Part shown: positions 53,801 to 62,110 of the stretch, one piece after another
Numbering within the stretch: the first letter of the stretch is position 1
How the letters are laid out: the number at the start of each line of letters is the position of its first letter
Source of the DNA: Veillonella infantium
GTDB taxonomy: Bacteria; Bacillota; Negativicutes; Veillonellales; Veillonellaceae
Direction of reading: 5' to 3'
Length of the DNA stretch: 64,000 bases
Assembly: GCF_002959895.1 (NCBI RefSeq)
Contig: NZ_PPDD01000001.1
Location: 62,001 to 126,000, forward strand
Notes under the pieces: model-generated
Database searches by the model: none
What the model saw: the letters and a program-made list of their open reading frames with translations, nothing else
What the model was told of the DNA's origin: nothing
Position numbers and translations under genes: made by a program

Positions 53801-54364
53801 CTACCGCTTGCTTTGAAATCTATTTTTGAACGTAAGGAATTTATCATATGAATTTAGTTGTTCAGCAGAATAATTTTCCATAATTTCAGTATTATCACTA
53901 TCTACAATAGAAACAAAAAATATGACATTATTTGTTTTTTTCTTATCTATATTTTCTATCGCTTTTTTAAATCCTTCTATAATTGAATCATATACTTCCG
54001 CCTGATATTGCTCAAAATTATCTTCAGATATTAATGTATTTCCATCATTAAGAATATTTTGAATCTCATTATTGAATATACTATCTATTTTCTCAGGAAC
54101 CTCTCCAAGTCCTATTGCAAATTGAGGGTAATACCATTTAATAAAAGGCTGGTCTTCTTTTGGGTAGTTTACTTTTTCTATTTCGTAGTGAGAAATAGTG
54201 TTAGCAGCCCACCCCAGATATGAACAATAGTCATCAATAAATAATGTATAGGCAAAAACTTCATTAGAATTATATCTTTCTAATACAAATTTAAATGACT
54301 CTGTAACTCCTTTAGATACATTCTGGATTAAATCTTGAATTATATAATTACTTAAAATACTCAT
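53801..54364 (-). CDS. DUF4303-like protein, probable immunity protein
   Basis: 187 residues from MSILSNYII (AGGAAAAC upstream). The pattern EVFAYTLFIDDYCSYLGWAA and the KWYYPQFAIGLG region suit the DUF4303 family, which is frequent in polymorphic-toxin loci. It is soluble and acidic. It is the last gene of the string of immunity-type genes and lies directly after a toxin-tip remnant. Immunity function is inferred from family and place. Confidence 0.65.
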   Translation of the reverse strand: MSILSNYIIQDLIQNVSKGVTESFKFVLERYNSNEVFAYTLFIDDYCSYLGWAANTISHYEIEKVNYPKEDQPFIKWYYPQFAIGLGEVPEKIDSIFNNEIQNILNDGNTLISEDNFEQYQAEVYDSIIEGFKKAIENIDKKKTNNVIFFVSIVDSDNTEIMENYSAEQLNSYDKFLTFKNRFQSKR

Positions 54365-54404
54365 TTTAGTTTTCCTTTTATAAGTTTTTATTATCAATCA
54401 GTTT

Positions 54405-54520
54405 CTATGCACATTTACTAGGTGATCCGTATTTTCCAAAAACCTTACCACCAATTCTAGTCAATTACTTACTCATGTATCTATCTGTTTGAGCTTTGTT
54501 ATACTTATCCAATACTTTTG
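54405..54520 (-). pseudogene. Remnant of a toxin C-terminus
   Basis: On the minus strand one frame reads KVLDKYNKAQTDRYMSK, stop, then LTRIGGKVFGKYGSPSKCA and a final stop. It has no start and an internal stop. The end looks like a polymorphic-toxin tip. It sits between two immunity-type genes, as a lost toxin would. Confidence 0.4.
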
Positions 54521-54587
54521 AATAAATTCTTCAAATTTAATTAATATGGAAGTCCTTTGGTTATGATGTTTATAGCATATCCTTAAG

Positions 54588-55286
54588 TTATATTTGTTCA
54601 TATAAAGTTAAATTCTTTTCTGTGCTTTTATATATATCTGTATAGAAATAAATTCTATTATCTTTTATCTCTTTCAGATAAACCAAGTCTTCGATCCCCC
54701 CAATATACCCAATTGATAAATTATCTAAATTTAATGTTGCAAGCCTAAATCCAACAACGCAAAATCGTCTAATAAAAACTGGAATATATATTTTTCTATT
54801 GAAATACAACAAAGGCCCTCCAAACCCCTGTTCTTTAATAATAACTTGACCGTTAATGGATAGACTTCCAACTAAGGGAGAACCTTGATTTACTTCCATC
54901 AAATCAAGGTAACTGACTTCCCATTCGTCAAAAAAATTTTTTTCTTGAAAGTCTAAAGGAGTTTCATTCAAAATTTTTAACTTAGACATTTTTATATTTT
55001 CTCTTGTCAAAGAATTGAAATCTTCTTCTAATTCTACAAGGAGTTTACCAACTTCATTATTAAATGGCCAAGAATCAATTACTATCCGAGATAATAAAAA
55101 TTCTTTCCCTTTTTTTTGTTGAAAAATACTTTCTGAATTTAGATAATTAATCATGTCATATAGTTCATTTTTTATAGAAACCAACTGCTGTTTATTTGTA
55201 TAACTATATTCATCACAATTATTAATCATTTTATCAATTTCGACTAAAACTATATTAATCTTTTTTATAAATTGCTCCTGATTCAT
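54588..55286 (-). CDS. Unknown protein in immunity array
   Basis: 232 residues. Residues 1-100 are helical and charged; the second half is beta-rich (PLVGSLSINGQVIIKEQGFG, IRRFCVVGFRLATLNLDNLS, SIGYIGGIEDLVYLKEIKDN). I do not recognise the family. No signal peptide or membrane helix. It is strongly AT-rich, like its neighbours. The place in the array makes an immunity function likely, but that is inference only. Confidence 0.6.
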   Translation of the reverse strand: MNQEQFIKKINIVLVEIDKMINNCDEYSYTNKQQLVSIKNELYDMINYLNSESIFQQKKGKEFLLSRIVIDSWPFNNEVGKLLVELEEDFNSLTRENIKMSKLKILNETPLDFQEKNFFDEWEVSYLDLMEVNQGSPLVGSLSINGQVIIKEQGFGGPLLYFNRKIYIPVFIRRFCVVGFRLATLNLDNLSIGYIGGIEDLVYLKEIKDNRIYFYTDIYKSTEKNLTLYEQI

Positions 55287-55327
55287 TGTCTTATTAACCT
55301 TTCTAAGACATTAATATATTTTTGTGT

Positions 55328-55610
55328 TTATCCACCAGGCAACCCCAAACCTTGAGGTGCAGCTTTACCTTCAATAATAGTTGTTCCTGATTTCATTTTA
55401 AATTGAGCAATATTAGTCATGAGGTTCCATTTTGGTTACATAAACCATCTTTAATATCAAGTAATAAATTCAAAAATAGCTCTTGAAAATCATCTATTTC
55501 ATTATTATTTAAATCAGTTATATCAGGATACAAAAAACAAACTGTTATGCGTTGTATATATTTATCTATACCATTTAGCACATCATATCTAGACCAAACA
55601 TCAATTGCTA
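55328..55610 (-). pseudogene. Remnants of an immunity gene and a toxin C-terminus
   Basis: An open stretch (about 55417-55605: VWSRYDVLNGIDKYIQRITV ... DGLCNQNGTS) lacks a start and looks like the end of an immunity protein. It overlaps by ATGA a short frame (55328-55420: MTNIAQFKMKSGTTIIEGKA ... LGLPGG) that ends early. That sequence is the usual last part of many RHS/hemagglutinin toxin tips, where GGGTQ-like residues would follow. Both appear truncated. Confidence 0.5.
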
Positions 55611-55694
55611 TTCATATATTCGTGAGGCATTCAAAAGGCTTTTCAAAGAGTACGAAGCATTTTACTTTCAGGATAAGCTTTGAGTTGGAATAGA

Positions 55695-56177
55695 TCATTT
55701 GTTCTTATAGATGAGATTCTCAGGTTTTTTGTCGGGAGAAATAAGAAGTTTATCAAGGTATTCGGGGTCATGCCAGTCATCCCAAGGTGCTAGACTAAAA
55801 TAAGCTTTAATAAAATCATCAATAATAGCTGAACCTTCGGTATTAATACCAATAATATTTCCTTGTTCAATTAAATCAATATTAGGAAAATATTGTTTCA
55901 GTATATTTTTATTTACTATACCTTGTTGAATAATTGGCCAGAATCCTTTATCTAACGATTCTTCAGTAATAAACATAGCAGCAATAACATCGTTTTTATC
56001 TATTTTTATATCTTCATATAAAGGAAGGTTTTTTGAGGAAATTTTCATTTTGGTAATTAAGCAGGCTACACCTATCCAATCATATCTTCCAAGAATCTGT
56101 CCAACAGCTAAAAAATCATCTTCTATGGGAATGCCAAAATAATCGCCTACCTGCCATTTCTGTTTTTTTCTTGCCAT
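55695..56177 (-). CDS. Imm26-like immunity protein
   Basis: 160 residues from MARKKQKWQVGDYF. The motif KWQVGDYFGIPIEDDFLAVG at the start is typical of Imm26-family proteins, which protect against secreted polymorphic toxins. A longer frame to 56264 adds 29 residues that look like joined junk DNA (a GC-rich AFGPPFRW patch), so I use the internal ATG. Soluble. No matching toxin survives next to it. Confidence 0.65.
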   Translation of the reverse strand: MARKKQKWQVGDYFGIPIEDDFLAVGQILGRYDWIGVACLITKMKISSKNLPLYEDIKIDKNDVIAAMFITEESLDKGFWPIIQQGIVNKNILKQYFPNIDLIEQGNIIGINTEGSAIIDDFIKAYFSLAPWDDWHDPEYLDKLLISPDKKPENLIYKNK

Positions 56178-56267
56178 TTTTAAAAGTTTCTTTCTGTAAT
56201 TCAATAAGACATGGGAATTTTTCCACCTAAAAGGCGGCCCGAATGCCTTATTCAACATTGTCATAAA

Positions 56268-56663
56268 TTATGTTTTATTTGTAGAAAATATATTATCTTC
56301 TATATGACAGTTTTGAAAAGAGCAGTTAGATATTAAATGATCTTGTATATGCATTGATCTGAATACACAATTAATAAATGTACAATTAGTAAATTTTGTA
56401 TTACAAACTATTGCCGTAATAAAAGAACAATTAATAAAATTACAATTAGTAAAGGAACTATAGCTTATGAACGCACCACGAAATGAACAGAAAGAAAATT
56501 TGAGACTTTCAATTTTCCTATGGGATATTTCGTATCTGTGAAAATCAATATTATCTATATGGGTTAACTGTCTAGAAATTAAAGCATCTAACTCTTTTGT
56601 TTCGATTTTAATTAGAGACTTTGTAATATTTTTAAGTAATTCTTGAATGTCATTTGATATCAT
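56268..56663 (-). CDS. Pentapeptide-repeat-like protein
   Basis: 131 residues from MISNDIQ (GGTGG upstream). Residues about 60-125 have repeating F-x-N-C-x-F units (FTNCNFINCSF, FTNCTFINCVF, ISNCSFQNCHIE), expected to form a small right-handed quadrilateral helix. The first 60 residues are helical. Pentapeptide proteins occur as immunity factors in toxin loci. It has no signal peptide. Function inferred from context. Confidence 0.65.
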   Translation of the reverse strand: MISNDIQELLKNITKSLIKIETKELDALISRQLTHIDNIDFHRYEISHRKIESLKFSFCSFRGAFISYSSFTNCNFINCSFITAIVCNTKFTNCTFINCVFRSMHIQDHLISNCSFQNCHIEDNIFSTNKT

Positions 56664-56668
56664 TTTTA

Positions 56669-56902
56669 TTACCACCAATCTATAGGGTCTGGTTGTATAT
56701 CTTTCAAAGGTATTCTTGGTTTAGATAATAGAGCAGTTCCTGGGGTACTAGCAGGTGTTCGTAACTGTCGTATTGTAGGCGTCGGTAATGGTTTCGGGCA
56801 GCCATTGGGCGTTGTAGCCGTAGTTTGCGGTATGACCAACAAGAGAGAAATTTGGATACCATAATTAAAAGTTTCATACAGACTACAGTTTGCTTTTTTC
56901 AT
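56669..56902 (-). pseudogene. Chimeric remnant of a toxin tip
   Basis: A 77-codon open frame ending PRIPLKDIQPDPIDWW. In a different frame its middle reads GHTANYGYNAQWLPETITDA, more protein-like than the open frame, so it is probably joined fragments. Its start overlaps the end of the next immunity gene by 4 bp. Confidence 0.35.
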
Positions 56903-57138
56903 TCAAATGAAAATTTTAACATTTTTGATAAGCGATTTATAAAATATAGAATTGCCAAATGTTCATCTTGGCAACAATATTCTTCGGTTCTCAATCCTCT
57001 TTCAGAATAGAATATATGCCATTTTTTATTTTCTTCAACAATACATAATGATTCATCATTTACTTCATTGATTGAGTAACTATCTTCTGGTACTCCTTTA
57101 CTTTTAAGATATGAATTTAATTCATTAATTTTTAACAT
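56899..57138 (-). CDS. Probable immunity protein next to a TNT-toxin fragment
   Basis: 79 residues from MLKINELNSYLKSKG, with AGAGGTGA and GGAAA upstream. The motif ESLCIVEENKKWHIFYSERG is conserved-looking and typical of small immunity proteins. The same frame is open farther upstream and reads into the end of a TNT (NAD-glycohydrolase-type) toxin domain, but the ribosome-binding site favours this internal start. Its likely job is to neutralise the TNT toxin. Confidence 0.6.
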   Translation of the reverse strand: MLKINELNSYLKSKGVPEDSYSINEVNDESLCIVEENKKWHIFYSERGLRTEEYCCQDEHLAILYFINRLSKMLKFSFE

Positions 57139-57345
57139 TTTCCTATTTTCACCTCTTCCAGATGCCCAGATTCTATATGATTTAACAGATTTTGGTAATT
57201 CATACTGTGTCCCTAATCCAATCTCTCCGAACAACGACATAATTTTACTTGCAGCTACATTATCAATTGATTTCAGTACCCTATATATGGTATAAGGCTT
57301 TAGATTAGAACCAGGAGGTAAGACTCTCATAGAGTATGGTATTCC
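57139..57345 (-). pseudogene. C-terminal fragment of a TNT-domain toxin
   Basis: In the frame of the next gene: GIPYSMRVLPPGSNLKPYTI then YRVLKSI ... FGEIGLGTQYELPKSVKSY. The R-x-LPP-x-N-x2-PY-x2-Y and the F-x-x-x-G-x-GTQY-x-LP parts are diagnostic of the TNT (DUF4237) NADase fold. The N-terminal half is missing and RHS core DNA in another frame abuts it at about 57345. Confidence 0.6.
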
Positions 57346-57640
57346 TACTGGAGATACAGATTGTCTCCACCTGAAAGCCCAATCGGATCCTGATTCACAA
57401 ACTGCCCGGCCTCAGGCTCGTAATATCTCATCAGGTTGTAATGCAGCCCGGTTTCTTTATCAAAGTATTGGTTTTGCAATCTGAACGGCTGATGCGCATC
57501 CTTTTAAACCCGCCCGTCCTTTTTCAGACGACCTCATGTGGTATATTCGCCGCACCATAACAGATTGCCGTGGATGTCGGTCATCTCTCTCAGTATGCCG
57601 AACGGGTCGTAGGCGTAGCGGCGGTTAAGTACGATACAAA
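57340..57640 (-). pseudogene. RHS-repeat core remnant 1
   Basis: The minus strand reads RRYAYDPFGILREMTDIHGN LLWCGEYTT, a stop, GRLKKD, a stop, then [20 protein letters not shown] and [20 protein letters not shown] with DNLYLQ and a stop. This is the RHS-associated core that precedes a toxin tip, broken by two stops. A DUS (57523-57534) lies in the part that encodes GRLK. Confidence 0.8.
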
Positions 57641-57665
57641 AAAGGTCGTCTGAAAATATCGAATC

Positions 57666-58118
57666 TTACTTTTTATTTTTTTTCTTAGGATTTATTTCTT
57701 CTTTACGTTGCTTATAAAATTGCCAATATTTTTTGTCTTCCATAGAGAAAGGTATGTAACGTAGCTCATTATAAGTTAGGTCAAAATATTTATAGGCATT
57801 TTCCATATCACCTAGTTCGTAATAGATAATACCTGCCCATAGAAATGTACTGCCATCAGGAACTGTTTTTCGCGCCTCTAATGCAATATTTATCCATTCA
57901 AGTGCCTTAGAATAATCCTTTAACTCTTTAAATCTGCCAGAAATTTCAGAACATAGCCCACTAGTTGGGGTTACGAATTGAGTAGCAGGTTTTGGAATTA
58001 AATCCCAAGCCCTCATTAACTCATTAATCCTTTCCTGAAGAGTTTTAGCTTGTCTCGACTCACATATAATATTATTAATTTCACTATTTAACTCAGGATT
58101 AATATCAGATAAATACAT
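57666..58118 (-). CDS. TPR-type immunity protein, copy 1
   Basis: 150 residues. Helical, with tetratricopeptide-like units (KDYSKALEWINIALEARKTV, WAGIIYYELGDMENAYKYFD). It ends in a Lys-rich tail. A paralogue at 60491-60943 has a nearly identical last 55 residues but a diverged first half. AAAGGAGG lies before the start. It follows an RHS core fragment in the usual immunity position and is followed by a DUS. Immunity is inferred. Confidence 0.7.
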   Translation of the reverse strand: MYLSDINPELNSEINNIICESRQAKTLQERINELMRAWDLIPKPATQFVTPTSGLCSEISGRFKELKDYSKALEWINIALEARKTVPDGSTFLWAGIIYYELGDMENAYKYFDLTYNELRYIPFSMEDKKYWQFYKQRKEEINPKKKNKK

Positions 58119-58187
58119 GGTTTTCCTCCTTTTCCTAAACCTAGGATTTTTCTTTCGGCTATTACAATTTAAACCCTAAGGATCTAA

Positions 58188-58450
58188 TCAAATAGATACA
58201 TTCGGTGCAAACCAATAAAGGTTATCACAGCCATCCAACCCAATCGGATCCTGATTCACAAACCGTCCCGCATCAGGCTCATAATACCTGAAGAAGTTGT
58301 AGTGCAACCTCGTTTCACGATCGCAATACTGGTTTTGCAGGCGGAAGGTCTGGTATGCGCTATCCGTTAGCTGGGTTTTCTCTTTCAGACGCCCCCAGGC
58401 GATATATTCGCCGTACCACAACAGGTTGCCACCGCAAACGAATTCAGTGT
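58188..58450 (-). pseudogene. RHS-repeat core remnant 2
   Basis: A 77-codon open frame ([60 protein letters not shown]). It is a typical RHS core end but lacks the several hundred residues before it, and after [12 protein letters not shown] it stops where a toxin tip should begin. Immediately followed by a TPR immunity gene. Confidence 0.8.
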
Positions 58451-58485
58451 CCTCTTCGAGGCTACCTGAAACTTCTTGACTGCTT

Positions 58486-58522
58486 TTCAGACTACCTCAA
58501 AGAGGTATCGAGACCGTCTGAA
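58486..58522. terminator. DUS-containing inverted repeat after the SUKH-like gene
   Basis: TTTTCAGAC (58484-58492) and GTCTGAAA (58516-58523) form a stem around ACCTCAAAGAGGT-like sequence. Paired DUS as terminators are a known feature of Neisseria genomes. It lies 24 bp after the end of the SUKH-like gene. Confidence 0.55.
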
Positions 58523-58545
58523 ATAGTTTGAGTTTAAATAGTTTA

Positions 58546-58973
58546 CTAAATTTGTTTTTTAAGAATTTTCTCTAAATAATCTGAAAAATTAGCTGCTAAA
58601 GTTAGCAATTCATCAGTATCATGATTGTAAATCATTACCGTTTTAGATGGGGAAATATAAATAGGATTTCCCCAGCCATCGGTGCCAATTATTAAATTAC
58701 TTTGACCATCTTTAAGATAATCGGAAAATTCTTTATTTAAATCAATAATTGTATCTTCCCCAAGAAATTCGGAATTATGTATTCCATATATTTGAGCATC
58801 CCTAATGACACCCCCCCAAATCTCATTGTAAATTCTTTAAAATCGTCATCTAACTTGATATTAAGTGATTTCTCTACATTGAGGACCTCATCATCAGTTG
58901 TTGGCTTTCCTTGAGCGACTGGATTTTTTTGAAAGAAAGCAATTAACTGCTCTAAAACAAATTTGTTTAACAT
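58546..58973 (-). pseudogene. SUKH (SMI1/KNR4)-family immunity gene, frameshifted at a G7 tract
   Basis: The first 53 codons (MLNKFVLEQLIAFFQKNPVA ... IKLDDDFKEFTMRFGG) are a SUKH-family N-terminus. At a run of seven G on the minus strand (58811-58817) the frame is lost and stops at 58737. With one more G, or two fewer, the reading continues DAQIYGIHNSEFLGEDTIID ... ILKKQI to a stop at 58546. That gives about 142 residues, normal for SUKH. This may be a decayed gene, a sequencing error or phase variation. Confidence 0.65.
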
Positions 58974-59139
58974 AAATACTCCTTATTAAACTAATAAGAC
59001 TTACCTGCTTTTAGGTCTCTACGTCTTAACTCTTTTCTGGCTCTATATTTCCAATATTCTATACGGCAATTTCAAAAATCATGTCTGACACTGTCATTTC
59101 CTACACCTTTACCTTTTTGATTACCAATATGTTAGATAA

Positions 59140-59372
59140 CTTTTACATTTATAGTGATTTTCCCAGCCGGTGTAGTTGCCGAACTACAACAAATTGCCAT
59201 CCTTATCGGTCATATCGCGCGGGATGCCGATTTGGTCTCAGTGGAAGTGGAAGTAGTGGGTTTGTTGGCAGTTTTCGTAGTCTTCGCTGATGTGGTTTAG
59301 ACAGGCGAAACCGCCTTCGTGCGTACCACAATGCTCTACGTCGGGATTGGAGGTTTCGTACGGGCTACGGCT
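59140..59372 (-). pseudogene. RHS-repeat core remnant 3
   Basis: The minus strand contains ISEDYENCQQTHYFHFH, a stop, then DQIGIPRDMTDKDGNLL, a stop and FGNYTGW. It is an RHS YD-repeat end with two stop codons. A 30-bp patch near 59342 (TCGGGATTGGAGGTTTC...) is repeated at 59763. Confidence 0.7.
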
Positions 59373-59374
59373 TG

Positions 59375-59686
59375 CTATTTTGAATGGGTTATTTCTTCTA
59401 CTCTCCCATCTTTTTTAGAAATAACTATATGGAAATTACCACCTAGTGCTTTTGGAGGGGCTCCATTAATGATCCAGACATCTTTCTCTTCAATAATACG
59501 GTATGGTTTTTGATTTATTGAAACGGTATTTCCATATACGTTTTTTATGTATGTTTCAGCAAGATCAAGCGCCATATTTTTTGAACTGACTAACATATTG
59601 CTCTCCTTTTTGTCTAAAAAATCTTTTGCAAAAGCTGAAGTAAAACAAAGAAATACTAATATAGTAAAGAGACGGATTTTGTTCAT
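59375..59686 (-). CDS. NTF2-fold (YbbC/YhhH-type) immunity protein
   Basis: 103 residues from MNKIRLFTILV, AAGGA 7 nt upstream. It has a signal peptide (cleavage near AFA), so the protein acts in the periplasm. The mature part matches the YbbC/YhhH family that accompanies RHS proteins: ALDLAETYIKNVYGNTVSIN, QKPYRIIEEKDVWIINGAPP, GGNFHIVISKKDGRVEEITH. A periplasmic immunity protein suits a toxin that acts in that space. The corresponding toxin is not present. Confidence 0.75.
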   Translation of the reverse strand: MNKIRLFTILVFLCFTSAFAKDFLDKKESNMLVSSKNMALDLAETYIKNVYGNTVSINQKPYRIIEEKDVWIINGAPPKALGGNFHIVISKKDGRVEEITHSK

Positions 59687-59846
59687 CATTCTTTCCTTAA
59701 TACCAAAATTTAAAAATCGATTGTGCTTGTGTAGGTAATGCAGTACTGCGCACACCCTATATCGGGATTGGAGGTTTCATGCGGGCTACGGCTACTTTTC
59801 TAGAAACCTTGGCTTATGTATTCGATTAACAAAATAATAAGTAGAT

Positions 59847-60311
59847 TTAGGAATTACTTATTAACTTTTCGAGATATTCAATACTTCTGAATAAATAATG
59901 TTCACCTATTTGCTGTATCAAATTTGATGGACCCCCAAATAATATTTTTTCTAAATACTTTTTAAGAATTATAAGCTCATCTTTTTTTAAGAGATTTAAA
60001 GCATGAGTGATGTTTTCTGCGGTAGGTATATTTATAATAAATTCTTCTATATTTACTGGAATATCATCATTTCTAATACTATTACTGATGCTATCAATAA
60101 TTTTAGGCATTAAATAATTTATTCCTTCTGGTGAAAAAAAGATAAATGGTACTAAATTATGTTCATCAATAATAATTTTCTCTATTGGGGTATATTCGTA
60201 ATACTTAAATTCATCTTTAAATTCCTCTATTTTATAGATGTTTTCTCGATAAAGTTTTTTGAACAATCCTTTTTTAGGATAATCTCTATAAGGAATTTTC
60301 AAGAAGGGCAT
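59847..60311 (-). CDS. Unknown small protein in immunity array
   Basis: 154 residues from MPFLKIPYRDYPKKG; GGAG lies 6 nt before this ATG. The middle reads NLVPFIFFSPEGINYLMPKI, similar in feel to DUF6714-type proteins, but I cannot confirm a family. Helical C-terminus. No signal peptide. It sits between RHS fragments in the same direction as its neighbours, so immunity is the likely role. Confidence 0.55.
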   Translation of the reverse strand: MPFLKIPYRDYPKKGLFKKLYRENIYKIEEFKDEFKYYEYTPIEKIIIDEHNLVPFIFFSPEGINYLMPKIIDSISNSIRNDDIPVNIEEFIINIPTAENITHALNLLKKDELIILKKYLEKILFGGPSNLIQQIGEHYLFRSIEYLEKLISNS

Positions 60312-60339
60312 ATTTATCTCCATTATGCTAGATAACTTT

Positions 60340-60467
60340 TACATTTATAGTGATTTTTCCATGCGATGTATTCGCCGAACCACAAGAGGTTGCCGTGGAT
60401 GTCAGTCATCTCTCTCGGTATGCCGAACGGGTCGTAGGCGTAGCGGCGGTTAAGTACGGTACCAAAT
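60340..60467 (-). pseudogene. RHS-repeat core remnant 4
   Basis: The minus strand reads YRLNRRYAYDPFGIPREMTD then IHGNLLWFGEYIAW. It is nearly the same DNA as the segment at 57540-57640. It breaks off without a continuing RHS core; a DUS-like 12-mer with one mismatch (AGGTCATCTGAA, 60468) adjoins it. Confidence 0.7.
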
Positions 60468-60490
60468 AGGTCATCTGAAAATATCGAATC

Positions 60491-60943
60491 TTACTTTTTG
60501 GTTTTTTTCTTAGGATTTAGTTCTTCTTTACGCTGCTTATAAAATTGCCAATATTTTTTGTCTTCCATAGAGAAAGGTGTGTAACGTAGCTCATTATAAG
60601 TTAGGTCAAAATATTTATAGGCATTTTCCATATCACCCAATTCGTAATAAACGATTCCTGTCCATATAAACACACCTGCTGCAGGTTCATCTTTTCGTGC
60701 CTCAAGTGCAATTAACATCCACTCAAGGGCTTTTTGATAATCACCTAATTTTTTATAATTTTCTGAAACACCACAGGCGATTGCCGAAGTAGGCTCAACG
60801 AACTGAGTGGCTGGTTTAGGTAAAAGTTCCCATGCTTGATTCAGAATATCAATACTTTCCTCCGGCGTAGTAGCATCATTTGAGTTACATACAAACTCAT
60901 TGATTTTTTTGTTTAATTCATAATTTACTTGATCTAAATACAT
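60491..60943 (-). CDS. TPR-type immunity protein, copy 2
   Basis: 150 residues, the same length as the gene at 57666. The last 55 residues differ at only a few positions (YYELGDMENAYKYFDLTYNE ... KQRKEELNPKKKTKK), and the downstream DNA including the DUS site is also alike. The first 90 residues differ at about half of positions (NYELNKKINEFVCNSNDATT). This suggests recombination between immunity alleles. AAGGAG precedes the start. Confidence 0.7.
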   Translation of the reverse strand: MYLDQVNYELNKKINEFVCNSNDATTPEESIDILNQAWELLPKPATQFVEPTSAIACGVSENYKKLGDYQKALEWMLIALEARKDEPAAGVFIWTGIVYYELGDMENAYKYFDLTYNELRYTPFSMEDKKYWQFYKQRKEELNPKKKTKK

Positions 60944-60984
60944 AATTTCTCCTTCTTATGTGCATTCTTTAAAGAGTATTTATT

Positions 60985-61121
60985 ACCATGTTGGTCCGGT
61001 TGTGTACCTGTGCCAAGGGTTATAGCTATAGGAATCGGTGTAGATATAGGTATATCTACCATCCGGCTGAACTTTCTGCAAGAGGTAACTGCCGTCCCAA
61101 ACAAATCCGGTTTCCTCTTCG
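60985..61121 (-). pseudogene. RHS-repeat core remnant 5
   Basis: The minus strand reads DGFEEETGFVWDGSYLLQKV then QPDGRYTYIYTDSYSYNPWH, the RHS segment upstream of the YDPFG core. It runs out directly before the TPR immunity gene. Confidence 0.7.
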
Positions 61122-61157
61122 AAGCCGTCTGAAACTTCTTCGTTTTTCAGACGGCCT
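61122..61157. terminator. Paired DUS hairpin after the ankyrin gene
   Basis: GCCGTCTGAA (61124-61133) and TTCAGACGGC (61146-61155) are perfect inverted copies of the neisserial uptake core separated by 12 bp. In Neisseria such pairs act as terminators. It lies 35 bp after the ankyrin gene stop. Confidence 0.8.
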
Positions 61158-61191
61158 TAATGTTTTATCAGGTTTCTATTAAATATGTAAC

Positions 61192-61581
61192 TTATTGTTT
61201 GTAATATCCCATTAGGTTTCTAATTTCTTTAGATTTCTTTTTATCGTGATATTCTTCAGATGTATAATGTTTTGCATCATATCCAAACTCATTTTTTATA
61301 TTTGTTTTAGCTCCATTTTTTAAAAGAATTTCAATAATATCAAGATTTCCATGAAGACAAGCATTTTGAATAGGAGTGAAATTTAATTCACCTTGTTGAT
61401 TGACATTTGCTCCATTTTCTATTAATAGAATAACATCTTTTTTAGATTGGGAATTAACTGCTAAATTTAATAATGTTTCTCCCATAGATCCTAAGTCATG
61501 TACGGAGGTTATAGGACTATGATTCAAAAAACTAGGGAAATCCCGATATTTAAAAAAAAGATTTTTCAAGGAATTATTCAT
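61192..61581 (-). CDS. Ankyrin-repeat protein, probable immunity protein
   Basis: 129 residues with about three ankyrin repeats (GETLLNLAVNSQSKKDVILL, NFTPIQNACLHGNLDIIEIL, AKTNIKNEFGYDAKHY). No signal peptide. It lies directly after a decayed toxin tip, the usual position of an immunity gene; small ankyrin proteins are known immunity types. It ends just before a paired DUS terminator. Confidence 0.7.
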   Translation of the reverse strand: MNNSLKNLFFKYRDFPSFLNHSPITSVHDLGSMGETLLNLAVNSQSKKDVILLIENGANVNQQGELNFTPIQNACLHGNLDIIEILLKNGAKTNIKNEFGYDAKHYTSEEYHDKKKSKEIRNLMGYYKQ

Positions 61582-61604
61582 AATTTAGCCTCATAAAGAA
61601 TTTA

Positions 61605-61855
61605 TTTAGTATATTCAGATTTTGCTTTTTCTTTTAAAGCATCTAGCCTATTTTAACAACCATTTATTTTGATTGTATGTCTCCAGGGTTACATTTTTCT
61701 GTCCCAATTAGTTATAACTCGATACATCTTTTGGCATGATTAATTTGCGCACTTAGAGTTGCGCATATAGACGCTTGAGGTGATACTGGAGTATCACAAA
61801 ACCTTTTCGCTAGTTGATATTCTCGATCACGTTTATCAGATTTATTATTTTTTTA
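61605..61855 (-). pseudogene. Degenerate toxin tip linked to RHS remnant 6
   Basis: The minus strand reads NKSDKRDREYQLAKRFCDTP, VSPQASICATLSAQINHAKR, CIEL, a stop, LIGTEKCNPGDIQSKINGC, a stop, then NRLDALKEKAKSEYTK and a stop. The Cys-containing SAQINHAKRCI pattern followed by a helical end resembles RHS toxin tips. Two internal stops make it inactive. Confidence 0.5.
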
Positions 61856-61864
61856 TTTGCTTTG

Positions 61865-62110
61865 TTAAACAATTATTGTAACTTTGCAAAACACTCTAAA
61901 GGGATTTAATCCTAGAAAATCTACCCAATTTACGATACTAAATGCATAAGTATAAAAATTTGTACCTCCTAAATATTTAATAGGATCCTGATTCACAAAC
62001 CGCCCGGCCTCTGGCTCGTAATAACGCATCAGGTTGTAATGCAGCCCCGTCTTACGGTCGACATATTGGTTTTGCAGGTGGAAAGCTTACTGAATGTAGA
62101 TATAGGCGTA
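61865..62110 (-). pseudogene. RHS-repeat core remnant 6
   Basis: The minus strand reads [40 protein letters not shown] then [20 protein letters not shown] and a stop a few codons later. It is the end of an RHS core with its tip junction. The upstream part is cut at about 62110 and joined to YDPFG-coding sequence and a DUS (62136-62147). Confidence 0.75.
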
